Assembly (NCBI GenBank): GCA_016806645.1
Contig: JACSYO010000046.1
Coordinates: 10,001 to 74,000, forward strand
DNA from: Ophiodon elongatus
Taxonomy: Eukaryota; Chordata; Actinopteri; Perciformes; Hexagrammidae
Direction: 5' to 3'
Length of the DNA stretch: 64,000 nt
The notes under the pieces are model-generated. The model was not told where the DNA came from, searched no databases, and saw only the letters and a list, made by a program, of their open reading frames with translations. Positions 12,185 to 26,422 of this stretch are shown one piece after another (within the stretch, counting starts at the first letter, position 1; every line of letters begins with the position of its first letter). The position numbers were made by a program, and so were the translations under genes.

Positions 12185-15100
12185 TATATATAATATATAT
12201 GTATTATATATTATATTATATAAATAAATGCGCGCTTCATTAACAAAGAAGGAAGTAAACCCAAACTTATCTACAGGTTTTTCTCCGGGTCAGTTTTCTG
12301 AGTTGCAGCTGCAGCTCTCATGCAGATGTTTGCTCGACAGCTCGGCCGGTATTCATCGATAAAGTGCCAGGTTTCAATATTTGCTCAAATATTCTGGACG
12401 TAGCGGATCCAGCCTTTTTTTGAGGGTAACTATTTTTCAAATCTGCTACCCCTGTGCCATTTTCGGCACCTTTTTTATTCCCCATCGTGATGTGAAGTGT
12501 CACAGTTTGCTCCCAGGCCGGTGGTGTTACCTGCTCCGAGGTTTCTGGAGTCTCTTTTCAGCTCTTGAAGTCCAGTTATCCGTCGTTTAAACCGACGCCG
12601 TCACCTCGGCCCGACCACACTTTCCACCCCGCTGGTGAAATACCACAGAGCGGCTCAGCATTTTCAAACTCTCTGGAATATTACAGCAGCTCGCCTCCTT
12701 CTGCAGCTACAACTACCACTGTCCTCACACTTGCACCAGCAGAGTACTGTTACTGCACCGTGTTTGTCCAGCTGCTGAGGACGAGGCTCAAAGACTAATA
12801 ATCTATCAAATATTTGGCGATTTTTAATCGTTTATTCAATCGAGTGTCAATATTTGCTGGTTTTCTTCGTCTTCTCTGCTAATAAACTGACTCTTGAGGT
12901 TCATTTTTGTAATCTCAAAAGTTTTGTTCACAATCATTACAATTGTTTATGGAGATAAACCTGATAAATTGAAATGCGTTTGTTTACTTTTTGGTTATTA
13001 CACACTGTTTTAAGCTATTGTAACATGTAATGATGACAAATACTTGCCAGATTTTTAAAGTTTAATTTCTCCTGAGGAAAAAAAAGAGCAAAGAAATTTA
13101 CAAAAAGGACATTTTCTGTCACTTTTATTGACAAAAAAGGACCAGGCGGCCTGTTTATAATTACAGTACTGAAAGGGTTAAATTGACCAAAACAAGCCGT
13201 TTGAAAATGTCACTTTAGGCTATTTGAAATTATGTACATTTTATTTTATGTAATATTTCCATCTTTACCTAAAGACAGAGTATATCCTTCACTGCCTTAT
13301 CTCAGAATTAAGAATGTTTTTGCAGAATGTTGTAATTACAGGTAAAGCTCTAACCCCCCCCCCCCCCTCCCCCCCAAAAAAAATCCCAGAAACATTTTCT
13401 TGTCAAGCTGCATGCAGCCGTATAAAGCTGCACCAATCAGAGCGGTCCGTATATAGTGAGTGAGCATTTTAAGCTAACTCCAACACTTGTGCCTGCGGTT
13501 CTTTCACATCTAAAGCCCTTCAGTGATGCGTTTTTGCCTCTTTTGCTCTTTAACCTTGTTTTTCTCAGTTTACAAGCAGGTTGTTGTCGTTGTTGTTGTT
13601 GTTGTTGTTTTTTCTTTCTTTATTTTTACTTTGAAACCAGGGAGCAACCTCTGGTTCTGAAAAGTGAAGTATATTCGGAAGTGCCTCGTACTTTTTAACG
13701 GCCAGCAGGGGGCGACTCCTCTGGTTGCAAAAATAAGTCAGATTGTATAGAAGTCTATGGGAAAATGACTCTACTTCTCTCTTGATTTATTCCCTCAGTA
13801 AACATGAGTTTATGGTCTCAATCTCCAGTTTCAAGTCTTCTTCAATACAGCATGATGTTCATTTAGTAAATTATGGTCCATTTAGAGTCAAACAGACCAT
13901 AAAGCAGGGTCATAGTGACCTCGTCCACTTCTTTTTATATACAGTCTTGTGTTTGCAACACAACTAAACATGTGCGTCACTTCTCTGTCTGACCGATCTA
14001 AAACCCGCTGTGTCTGCAGGCGTCGGCGGGGCGGTGATCGAGAAGGCCGTCCACTCGGGGATGATCAACCCCAGCCGGCTGTGGCAGAGCCTGAAGCACA
14101 ACGGCCCCGTGGCCCAGTTCCACTTCCAGGTCCGCCTCAGCTGCGACGAGCACTACTACGGCTTCGGCTGCAACAAGTTCTGCCGCCCGCGGGACGACTT
14201 CTTCGGCCACTATGAATGCGACCACAACGGCAACAAGACGTGCCTGGAGGGCTGGGCTGGTCCAGACTGCAACACTGGTGAGTTCTCTGAGGGTTTTATT
14301 GATGCATGAGAACTCTGGACAGTTTTAGCCCATTAAATATAATATTGTTATAAATCGTGTCGGAGCCGTTTTTTAATGTATTCTCCTTCCTTCAAGGCAG
14401 ATGTATTAAAATACACTTATCGAGGTCATATCAAAACTATACGTCCCTGCACGCATGAATGGGATAAAATGATTTAATCATCTGGTTCTCTAGACTTTCC
14501 AAATGTTATCGGAGCGTATTGATCAAATTCTGCTACTAAAAAAAGTTGTTTGTGACGCTCAGAAAAATGTTTGGCTGACTTGAGGAACTATTATGGTGGT
14601 CCGAAAGAAACCCAAAACAAAGAAATGGCCGACCTGCTGTAAGATATTTATAAGGGCTGCAGATCAAAATGATCAAAATCACAATATAAAAGCCAAAATG
14701 TGTCAAAATAAATAAAATGTATTCAACATTGTGATGCTGCAGAGATGTCCGGGTCTACTCATCGTATTCTCAGTGTTTGGAACAGATCCCCCTAAAAATC
14801 CCAACATAATCATTTTTACTTTTTTTTTTTTTTTTTTTTTTTCAATGAAAATGAGAATAGTGATGAGAATAATATTCATCATTCCCTCTAATATCGTGAG
14901 CCATGCTGCAATTGCAATATCAGTCTAAAATAACATTATTTTTTATAAGAAACATTTTTCAACGTCATGCAAACCCATTAGAGAACGGGACACAATGGAT
15001 TATTTTTAGATTATTAGTTTCAACCTCAGAGCTAATCTTTAGTGTCCTAATGTCTGAGTTTCTAGGTTTTATTTCAGTTATTTATTGGTCTTCATGTTCA

Positions 15101-15297
15101 CACGATGTTAATTCAGTTTGTGTACTCTCTCTATGAAAGTCAATAAAAAGAGAACTTGAAACTGAGCGATGCCGCTTGGAGCCGGGAAGCCTTTCCTGCT
15201 GGTGCGTTCAAGTGCTCGTGGTAAAACTGGAGACTCCCGTGAGCCGCATTTGCCCACATTTCTTTTCTTTCCCTCTCTCTCTCTCTCTCTCTTTCTT

Positions 15298-15356
<59 letters not shown>

Positions 15357-16737
15357 GCAGCGATCTGCAGGCAGGGCTGCAGCACCGAACACGGATCCTG
15401 TAAAGTTCCCGGAGAGTGCAAGTGAGAACCGGCACACACACACAAAACACACACAAAACACACAAAACACACAAAACACACAAAACACACGAGCGCCGCA
15501 GCTTTTCTGTCTTTCTGTCTTTGATGGCGACGTAGAGACAAAGACGGGGAGACGTGAGACTGACGTCCTCAACTGGAGTCAAACTGTAATCTTCATCAGG
15601 CTCTTTCAGCTTTTCAGCAACTGTTTCAGGAGTTGATTTTTTTTATTTATTTCATTCATGATAAATAGATTTTTTTTATTTTAAGGGGAGACACCTGAGA
15701 AACATGGTTTCTCATGCGCTGGTCAATTTTTATATATTTTTTTTTGTCTTCCAAAATACACATTTCGGTGTTTATTTTACTACTTTGTCTATCTGTTAAG
15801 TTGAAATTAGATAATTCCTCATTTGCATATTTAAACTTAAAAATTCAGAAGACGTGTAATACAAAAAATTATTGTCTTGCTGTAATAAATCAATTGGGGA
15901 AGTTTCATGGTGATATCTATTGATTCTTTTTTTTACCCTATTCACCTGTAATGTCTTCCAAATGTATGTAATTTTACAATACGTATATTTAAAGGCAGTT
16001 TCCTCAAAATTAGGTCATATTTGATTGGTGTATCATTTGCATATTAAAACATAAACTTCCAGAAAATATGTCGTACAAAAAGATTATTGTCTTTAATGTA
16101 AGTAATCAATTGTGGAGGTTTCATGGTGAAATGTTTGCCCTATTCATCGGGGGAATCTCCCCTTTTTATCTCCTTATTTCTTCTTTTATTTAACCCCGAT
16201 CTAAAACCCTAGCAGCATAAATCAAAATACATTTACAAAAATGTATTAAAATCACAGAAAATATACAGTATTATGTAGAAATCACAGCCTAAAAAGTAGA
16301 TTAAATCATCAAAATGTGTTTTAATCCATTTTAATTTAAACTATTTTGTTTAGATTAGTTTTCTTTCCGCTGTAGATGAAACTCCTGGTCAATTAAATGT
16401 TATCAAATAGTTTTTGTGTTTGTCTCTCAGGTGTCTGTACGGCTGGCAGGGGGAGTACTGTGATCAGTGTATCCCTCATCCCGGATGTGTTCACGGCAGC
16501 TGTGTGGAGCCCTGGCAGTGTCTCTGTGACACCAACTATGGAGGACAGCTGTGTGACAAAGGTACACACACACACACACACACAGACACACAGACACAGA
16601 CACACACACACACACACAGACACACACAGAGAGAGAGAGAAACACTCGGACACACACTCGGACACACACACACACACACACACAGACACAGAGAGAGAGA
16701 AACACTCGGACACACACACAGAGAGAGAGAAACACTC

Positions 16738-16786
<49 letters not shown>

Positions 16787-16796
16787 AACACTCGGA

Positions 16797-16869
<73 letters not shown>

Positions 16870-16931
16870 AGAGAGAGAGAGAGAGAAACACTCGGACACA
16901 CACACACACACACAGAGAGAGAGAAACACTC

Positions 16932-16975
<44 letters not shown>

Positions 16976-17033
16976 AGAGAGAAACACTCAGACACACACA
17001 CAGAGAAACACACACACAGAGAGAGAAGCACTC

Positions 17034-17077
<44 letters not shown>

Positions 17078-17120
17078 AGAAACACTTGGGCACACACACA
17101 CACAGAGAGAGAAACACTCG

Positions 17121-17169
<49 letters not shown>

Positions 17170-18994
17170 AGAGAGAGAAACACTCGGACACACACACCTA
17201 CACACATACACAGAGAAACACTCGGACACTGTCAAGTCTTCAGAGAACAGGAGGGTGCTCTGAACGCACCAGAAGGAACATCTATCTCTAGAACACACCA
17301 GAAGGAACATCTATCTCTAGAACACACCAGAAGGAACATCTATCTCTAGAACACACCAGAAGGAACATCTATCTCTAGAACACACCAGAAGGAACATCTA
17401 TCTCTAGAACACACCAGAAGGAACATCTATCTCTAGAACACACCAGAAGGAACATCTATCTCTAGAACACACAGATGAGAGAACCTTTATCTTGTGAACC
17501 TGATTGTCCGGAGCATTAAAATGTGAACGTCTGCAGATCTGAACACGTGTGCGACGCTGCAGCCGTGTGTGAACGGAGCAACCTGCAGCAACACGGGACC
17601 CGACAAGTACCACTGCTCCTGCCCCGACGGCTTCTCGGGGGTCAACTGTCACAGAGGTGAGAGGAGTCCGCGTGTTCAATTCTCCCCCCCCCCCCCCCCC
17701 TCCCCCACCCAGCAGCAAGGCACCACCACCAGTGTTCAACCCTGTTATCAGAACTTCATGTTTACAACGGGATTAAAATGAATATGACAAAATAAAGAGT
17801 CTTGCTCCTCAGAGGATGAACCGTTTAACATTTTTAACGCTTCTCTTTTTCATGACAGTGGTATGTCTAAATGTCAATAATTCCAGTTATTTTAATTTGG
17901 CTATATTGAACATATTTGTTATTGTAATTGTAATTTTATTCTATATTTATGTTTCATGGTTTTTGCTATACTTGCTTTTATCATTTCCTTTCAAAAATTT
18001 CATTTTTCTCTTACGATGTTTTTGTTAATGCCACAATACACAACTCATAGGCTACTCATAATTCAGTTCTTACCTCGTGATCCTCACGTTCAGATGTTTT
18101 CTTTATTGGCAAACGTGAGCCAGGGGATTGTTTTGTCCGTCTCCATGGTTACAGTGTGAGCGGACGCTGCTCGCAGTTAACACGGCGCGATGCTTTTCAC
18201 GGAGTAATGAAATATACACACAAATCATACACGCGGAATATGCAAGAAATAAACAACTCGAACGATATTAAACCGCACAAAAAAAAAACCGTTCACTCGC
18301 GTTAAATTTATGCACAAATGATCTTGAACAATAAAAATACATGGCGTGTGTAGTTAACACGAGGAAGAGTCGAAGGTCTAGTTTGTGTTAAAGCCTTGGA
18401 AGAATAAATTAATCTATATTCAAGATCCTTAATTATGCCTTTTTTGGTTTTTTTTTTTTTTATTTCTTTGCCCACTGATCTGACTGAATGCATGTTCCCT
18501 CTGTCTCAGCGGACCGCGCCTGTCTGTCCGACCCCTGTCTGGGGGGAGGACGCTGTGTGGAGACCAGTCAGGGTTTCGAGTGTCGCTGCGCCCCCGGGTG
18601 GACCGGACCCTCCTGCTCCAACGGTAAGCCCCGCCCCCCCCCTCCTCCCGGAAACCTTCGTCCTTTCATCAGATCCCCTCTGAAGCCTCATGAACTTGTG
18701 GACTTTGTCTCCGTCTCAGATGTGGACGAGTGTCTGGTGAACCCCTGCAGCCACGGAGGAACCTGTCAGGACCTGGTGAACGGTTTCAGGTGCACCTGTC
18801 CGCCTCAGTGGACCGGAAAGACCTGCCTCATCGGTTGGTCCTCCTTTAACTCAGAACCAGAGCTGTTTTAGGAAAGCTTTATTTCAGCGATGATTCATCT
18901 CCTCCATTTGTGGGGATCAGTTTCCTCTTCGGGGCGTTTTCAGTCCTGCAAGTCAGAGCTCCGTCCTTCATTCAGCTCCTCTCACTGAGAGACT

Positions 18995-19028
<34 letters not shown>

Positions 19029-19585
19029 CTTCTCACCGGGATGATCTCGGGGAGGAGTGGTCGTGGTTTGGAGGATTAGCGCCCCGGACCGCCGCACCGC
19101 AGCGCTAATCCTCCGCCGACCAGCAGCCGCTTGCTCCTCAACCTTTAGATGTGGCTAGTTAGTTTGCTCGGCCAGCCCTCGATTTTGGAAGTCCACTAGT
19201 GAATGATTCTAGACGCATCCACTGCTTTCAGTCCTTCCTCCTGCTGACCGACTGAAGGCCAGACTCAAAATTCATCCTTTTAGTGACTCAGGATATTTGT
19301 TCCATCTGTTCCCGTTCCTCCTCCCGACCTTTGACATCTGCTTCCTCGGTTGTTCATTGACTTGTTAAACAATGAAAAGCTAATGAAGCGTCATTTTAGG
19401 CTAAAATAACTTTTACTGAAAAGAAGCCGCTGTGGCATTTACAGGATAGGCCAATTGTTAAAATATGAATAGTACCAATAATAATAATAATAAAAGTAAT
19501 TAGCTTTATTTATGTAGCACTTTCAAAACAAAGGTTACAAAGTGCTTTACAAGATAGAAATGGCATATATATATTTATTTTTTTA

Positions 19586-19627
<42 letters not shown>

Positions 19628-22600
19628 ATTATTATTATTATAATAATAATAATAATAATAATAATAATTAATTTTTATTTTATTTTATTTCTATATTATA
19701 TTTATTTATTTGTCTGCCATTTCTATATTATATATATATATTTATTAAATAAAGAAAAACTATTTTAAAATTGTTTAAAAGTTATATAACATTGAGCAAA
19801 GAAGCATCATATAAAAAATTCATCTGTAAACTCCTGCTTTCTCCCTCTAACCTGTTTTTATTCTGTTTGTCGTTTTGCTTCAGATGCCAACGAGTGTGAC
19901 GACGGCCCCTGCGCCAACGCCAACTCCTGCCGAAATCTGATCGGAGGATACTTCTGCGAGTGCGTCCCAGGTTGGACGGGCCAGAACTGTGACACCAGTG
20001 AGTGAGACGCTCCAACAACAACAACAACAACAACAATAATAATCACAATGTGTAGCGAGGAGGAGATGGGACGGTCAACCAGCAGCAGCAATAACAATAA
20101 TCTTTATTTGGGTTGAAACTTTTGTTTTGAAACTTAGTTTGATCAAGTGATCAGGTGTCTGGATTTACAAATGAAACACAACGGTTAAATCATTTAATAA
20201 TAGTTTCCCATCCAACAAGAACAGGAGATTAAATAAAACAACAATTGTGTTTATAGATAAACAAGGTTTGTTGGCAATAAGATTCAAAAGTCTGATAATA
20301 AGCTCTAAAATATAGAAAAAGAAATAGACAGAGGAAGAGTGCAGCAGGCAGTTTATTCTCCAGGTCGAAGCGGGAAGAATCAAAACCTCCACAACAAACC
20401 GCTCATCTGCAGGAAAACCGTTTTCTGTATACTTTGCTTTTTTTAAAACTTCATTAAAAAAATAGATTTTCTTTTCTGCAGATATCAACGACTGTCGAAG
20501 TCAGTGTCAAAACGGAGCGACATGCAAGGTGAGCTTCAGTTCATTCACACGCTTCCTAGTCGGAGTTTGTTTTCAGGCCTTTTTCTTGCTGCAACGCACG
20601 CACACACACACACACACACACACAACTATAAACGCTGAGCCATGGATGTAGGACAGAGACATGACTGTGTATTTGCTTGTGTGTGTGTGTCCATGACAAC
20701 AGCAGATCAGTTTTCTCCAAACTTTCTCATTTCCCAACAGAATATAAACAGTCTGTCCTCGTTCTTTTCAAACGCTGATTGCTCCTTTTTTTTTTTTTTT
20801 TGCCATTCTTCATCTCACAATGGTTTATTGTTTACTGATGGGAGCCAGATTACATTACACTAGAAGCATTATCTGACAGTGTGTGCATGGTCAACATACA
20901 CAGCCCAGTTTGATTTACAGTATTTATGGTTCAGGGTCACAAAATCAGATTTTTAACTGAAACTAGCCTGTTTTTTTTTTTTGTGTAAATATGTGTGCAG
21001 ATTTTAAAACATAAAAGACTAATTTGATAAAAACGTAAAGGTACTCTCACTTCCCTGAACATCATGCTTAGTTTGACAAAGAGCTAGAAGCTAATACTTA
21101 CAGTGTGAATTGTGCCATGTGGTTCGTAAGCTAGCGTAGGCTAGCGTTAGCTCGCAAGTTACCTCTTGTGCAAAGGCACTTTGAAAATTTCTTTTATAAA
21201 TTAGTTGTTCACTTTAAGCCCCAAGTATACAGACACAGCCCACATCGTCAGCTTGGGGCTTAAAGTGAACAACTAATTTATAAAAAATGTTATACAATTG
21301 AGAATGAATGAAAATAGGCTAATTAAAACTCAATTAGCGTACTCAATCAAGCTACATCCCACATGGTAGCGTAACGGCTGGCTAGCAAAAACCAGCAAAA
21401 TATAGTCGCTAAAAACTGGTGCTCGATTTGAAAATATAAATATAATTTTAGAAATAGTAACGGAACATTTTCTCTCTCAGGACCTGGTGAACGGTTATAA
21501 ATGTGTGTGCGCTCTGGGTTTCGCCGGCGAACACTGCGAGAAAGACGTGGACGAGTGCGCCAGCGGGCCGTGCCTCAGCGGCGGCCGTTGCCACGACGAA
21601 GTCAACGGCTTCCACTGCCTGTGTCCACCCGGTTTCTCTGGAAGTCGCTGTCAGGTGAGCGGTCGCTAAGATACGGTTAATAGAAACGGGAAGTGTAGTT
21701 TTATTTCTACAAACTGACCTGGTTTGTTCACAAGATGCGACATTTTTTCAATTCTTTAATTAATTAACATTTTAAATTTTAAATGAACAAATCAATATAT
21801 AGTTTGTAAAGCTATGCTGACTTGGTAGCTAACATTGCACAAACAGTGAAACTATATCTTATTTGTCTCTGTTGCGGACAACATACATCTGAACATGTAA
21901 AAAAACAAACAAAAAAAAAAGGATAAAAACTTAAATATGATGCAGAACTAGAGCCATTGTAGTTTCAAGAAAACCCAACAAAACAAACGTACAGAGCCTG
22001 GAGAGGGGGGTTATATTCAGAGAAGTAACTTGGGGAAAAAACATTGATATTCTCTGAGGTTAAAGTGGTAAATTTATGAGAAAAAACATACAAAGTTCTC
22101 TTGAATATTTATATATATATATATATATATATTTTTTAATATATTTTTATTTATATATTTTTATTTATATTTATATATAAATAAATAAATAATATCCTCG
22201 ATCAGAGGCCATCCATACCATAATAGCACTACTTTAGGCTCTGCAAAATTCAGACGTTGGCTAAATTTGTTTTAGCGAGGAGCTTTTCCTTGCAGATGTA
22301 TGACTTAACAATCTAAAACAACATTCAAATTTATTCTCGGAAGTTTATCCCCCTCTCCCTCCATAATCAAAAAACATATTTCATCTGCAATGGCTGTAAT
22401 ACGCCGTTGTAGCATCCAACCACACACCCACTAGAATATAATAAATCTAGTTAAACTTGTATCCTGACATTCCTCTCGGCGGTCTGTTGGCGATCTGTAG
22501 GCGGTTACCATGGTGACGCGCATTGTGCAGGGTGTCCATAGAAACGGGAGAAATGCCGAGCGCCGTTTCACGCTGAATTGTTCTCCCTGTCCACAGTTGG

Positions 22601-23448
22601 ATATCGATTACTGCCTCCACAGTCCGTGTCAAAACGGAGGCCAGTGTTTCAACCTGGCGGCGGAATACGTCTGTACGTGTCCCGACGACTTCGAGGGCAA
22701 GAACTGCTCGCACCTGAGGGACCACTGCCGCACGACGCCCTGCAAAGGTTCACGTCCACCCCATGTTCACTCGGCGTTCGTGTCCGGCGTTGTTGCTCAC
22801 CAGTTACTCAAGTTCTTTACTTGAGCACAATTCTCAGTTACTTTGTATTTGTACTTTTAGTATTTGCATATTCTGCTGCTTTCTACTTCTACTCCGCTAC
22901 ATTTTATTTGATAATTTAAGGCAGCGGTCCTCAACCTTTTTTTTTTTTTTTTTTTTGCGCCACGGACCGGTTTCGTGTAAGACGATATTTTCAAGGTGTG
23001 GGCGATTTTTTAAATATGACGTAATAAATATGATATTCCACAGAAAGAATGAATGAAAAAAAAATATTAGATTTATTATCGCGGTTTTAAAGATGTTTTT
23101 ATTTTTGAAAAATTACCGGATAAATCTGCCTGAGCGTCTTCAAACTTTTAAGCTGACTTAAATTCTAAATGAAGTCTAAAAGAAAAACAAATGTTTGTAG
23201 TTGCACTAGACTATGAAGGCAAACAGAAAATACAGAGACAAGTTTAAAATGTTTTAGTTTTCAAACAAATAGTATGTAACGTGTTAAGGGTTGTTACTGT
23301 AAGACAGAGCCATGCTAGCTGTTTGACTAAGCTAAGCTATTTCTTTCTTTATTATAGTCTGTTTTAACTATGTTTTTAAATATAGTCTGTTTTAACTATG
23401 TACTGGCTCTGTGCACTCTGAGATTATTATGAATGAAAAGTGCATTAA

Positions 23449-23487
<39 letters not shown>

Positions 23488-26369
23488 GCTAACTGGCTGC
23501 TGGCCGTAGCCTAATAATTACAATACAAACATGGAGTAGAATTTAATCTGAGCAGCCAAATCTGGTGAGAAAGTAAATTAGCATCTGTCCGTCTCTTCCC
23601 CCAGTGATCGATAGCTGCACGGTCGCGGTGGCGTCCAACAGCACGCCGGGCGGGGTGCGTTTGATTTCGTCCAACGTGTGTGGCCCCCACGGGCGGTGTC
23701 GGAGTCACGCGGGCGGACAGTTCAGCTGCGAGTGTGAGGAAGGATTCACCGGGACATACTGCCACGAGAGTGAGTACAAAGATAAATAGTATGTGTTGTT
23801 TTGTATCTCTGGTACTTCAATGTGTTTTTTAATCTCTCTAGCAATAACTTTTTTTTAAATTTTATTAGCTTCAGGGTTCTATAAAAACTAAATTGATGAT
23901 TTAAATTTTTTTTATTTCTCTTTCCTCTTTTTGTCAGACATCAACGACTGTGAGAGCGCCCCCTGTCTGAATGGAGGAACGTGTATCGATAAAGTCAGTC
24001 AGTATCAGTGTATCTGTGCTGACGGCTGGGACGGACCGACCTGCCAGAACAGTGAGTCCTCCTCTTCCTCCCTCGTCCTCCTCTTCCTCCCTCGTCCTCC
24101 TCTTCCTCCCTCGTCCTCCTCTTCCTCCCTCGTCGTCCTCTTCCTCCTCTTCCTCCCTCGTCTCCTCTTCCTCCCTCGTCGTCCTCTTCCTCCCTCGTCA
24201 TCCTCTTCCTCCCTCGTCGTCCTCTTCCTCCCTCGTCGTCCTCTTCCTCCCTCGTCGTCCTCTTCCTCTTCTTCCTCCCTCGTCATCCTCTTCTTCCCTC
24301 GTCATCCTCTTCCTCCCTCGTCGTCCTCTTCCTCTTTTTCTCCCTCGTCATCCTTTTCTTCCCTCGTCATCCTTTTCTTGCCTCGTCATCCTCTTCTTCC
24401 TCCCTCGTCATCCTCTTCTTCCCTCGTCATCCTCTTCTTCCTCCCTCGTCATCCTCGTCATCCTCTTCCTCCCTCGTTATCCTCTTCCTCCTCTTCCTCC
24501 CTCGTTATCCTCTTCCTCCTCTTCTTCCCTCGTCATCCTCTTCCTCCCTCGTTATCCTCTTCCTCCTCTTCCTCCCTCGTTATCCTCTTCCTCCTCTTCC
24601 TCCCTCGTCATCCTCTTCCTCCTCTTCCTCCCTCGTCATCCTCTTCTTCCTCCCTCGTCATCCTCTTCTTCCTCCCTCGTCATCTTCCTCCTCTTCCTCC
24701 CTCGTCATCCTCTTCCCCCTCTTCCTCCCTCGTCATGCTCTTACTCCTCTTCCTCCCTCGTCATCATCTTCCTCCTCTTCCTCCCTCATCATCATCTTCC
24801 TCCTCTTCCTCCCTCGTCCTCCTCTTCCCCCTCTTCCTCCCTCGTCATCCTCGTAGCTGTAGCAGACATATTGGATGTGTTCTGATGTTTTTGTTTGTCC
24901 GTGCAGACATCGACGACTGCAGCGCCGCTCCTTGTCGGAACCGCGGCGTCTGTCGAGATCTGGTCAACGATTTCTACTGCGAGTGTAACAACGGCTGGAA
25001 GGGCAAGACCTGCCACTCAAGTGAGAACGCGCAAAACCGCCGGCCCTCCAGTTGCTCCAGATGTTGGTTACATTTTTCTGACACGCTGTTTTTTTTTTTA
25101 AATTTTGTTTCATTCCCAGGAGAGAGCCAGTGCGACGAGGCGACCTGTAACAACGGAGGAACCTGCTACGACGAAGGAGACGCCTTCAAGTGTCTGTGTG
25201 CTACCGGCTGGGAGGGCGCCACCTGTAACATCGGTCAGCATCACATGACGCCGTTTATTTTAGTTATTTTTGAAAGTGTCAGTGAAAAAAAAAAAAAAAA
25301 AAACAGCCGGCTTTGTGTCTACAGCGAAGAACAGCAGCTGTCTGCCGAGTCCCTGTGAGAACGGAGGAACCTGTGTGGTGGATGGAGGCTCGTTCAGCTG
25401 CCTCTGTAAGGAGGGCTGGGAGGGCGCCACCTGCAGCCACAGTGAGTCACTGCACATCAACGAGCCTAGTCCGCAGAACTTAAGACGAGGTGTCACATTT
25501 TAAAGGTTCACGCTACGTGTGAAGAGATGGTCTTGTGAGTGTCGCATTATATGCTAAAATCTGTCAAATTCATATTGAAATGGTTTAACTACCTTCAGAA
25601 TGTAACAAATGTTAGCGTGTTAACATGCTAAATTTAATCATTTAAAAAGGAAGTATGCGGACAAAGACCCTCATGAAAAACAGAACTTCAGTAATTTGAA
25701 AGGGACTCTTGTTTGCATGTTAACTGCATGTTTGGTAATATGCTTTAATTAAGTATGTTAACATGCTAATTGTATGCACGTTAATATGCTAACATTTAGA
25801 TGTTATGTCAAAAGAGAAGAGAGAACTTTTATTCATACAAAGAAAAATGTTGTGCCCAAGATGCCTGATATACATACATTGTGTATGTACAATATAGAAA
25901 TATAGTTTATATTATGCAGTATATAATAAAATAATAAATAAAATAAAAATTAGAAAATTAGAAAATTTAAATAAAGGTATGTGCAACATATGAGTGAGAA
26001 AAACTACTATTACTTATTTACTATGTAATAGCTCTGATGCTGATGAGACGTTGGTTTCTTGTTGTTGAGAAAACCAAATGTGTAGCTTTAAGAAAAGGAT
26101 CCATCCTCTGGTGACCACGAATGTCCGTTTCTGAACTTTGATTGCAATCCGTTCAGTAGTTGTTGAGACAAAGCATTGCCCTGTCAGAGGGCTCAGATGT
26201 TGTGGGTTCAGATATTTCATATCGTAGTCCAGAGTCGGGCTGAAGAGATTCAAACCTGCGTCATGTGACGAACACGGTGAGTCTAAGATTTTCTTTCTTT
26301 ATTTTTCAGATGCCAACGACTGCAGTCCTCATCCCTGGTGAGTTCAACACGCACTGATGTACATATACC

Positions 26370-26422
<53 letters not shown>

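Larger units (their letters stand above)
9861..14019 (+). other. jag1: jag1 intron 3 (4.2 kb)
   Basis: Noncoding, AT-rich, with (AT)n/(TTTA)n tracts at 10154-10280 and 12115-12235, a C-run at 13354-13376, and two dispersed repeat copies at 12893-13185 and 13625-13955. No gene seen. Confidence 0.7.
14278..16430 (+). other. jag1: jag1 introns 4 and 5
   Basis: AT-rich noncoding sequence interrupted only by exon 5. It carries poly(T) at 14821-14842, the CT/TTTC tract at 15262-15357 and an ACAAAAC-type repeat at 15434-15490. Two similar AT-rich blocks with ATTTGCATAT and CAATTG...GTTTCATGG stretches occur at 15820-15915 and 16030-16125. Confidence 0.6.

Noticed and set aside
16393..17310. Very long open frames of Thr/His or Cys/Val repeats
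   Set aside because: They are the CA/GA microsatellite read in different frames and contain true exon 6 only at one end.
17271..17473. Direct repeats that could suggest a CRISPR array
   Set aside because: The repeats are contiguous with no spacers, in an intron of a vertebrate gene.
23971..24885. 304-residue Ser/Leu/Pro open frame separate from the exon frame
   Set aside because: Produced by the pyrimidine repeat of intron 15, which cannot contain stop codons; it is not in the jag1 exon frame.
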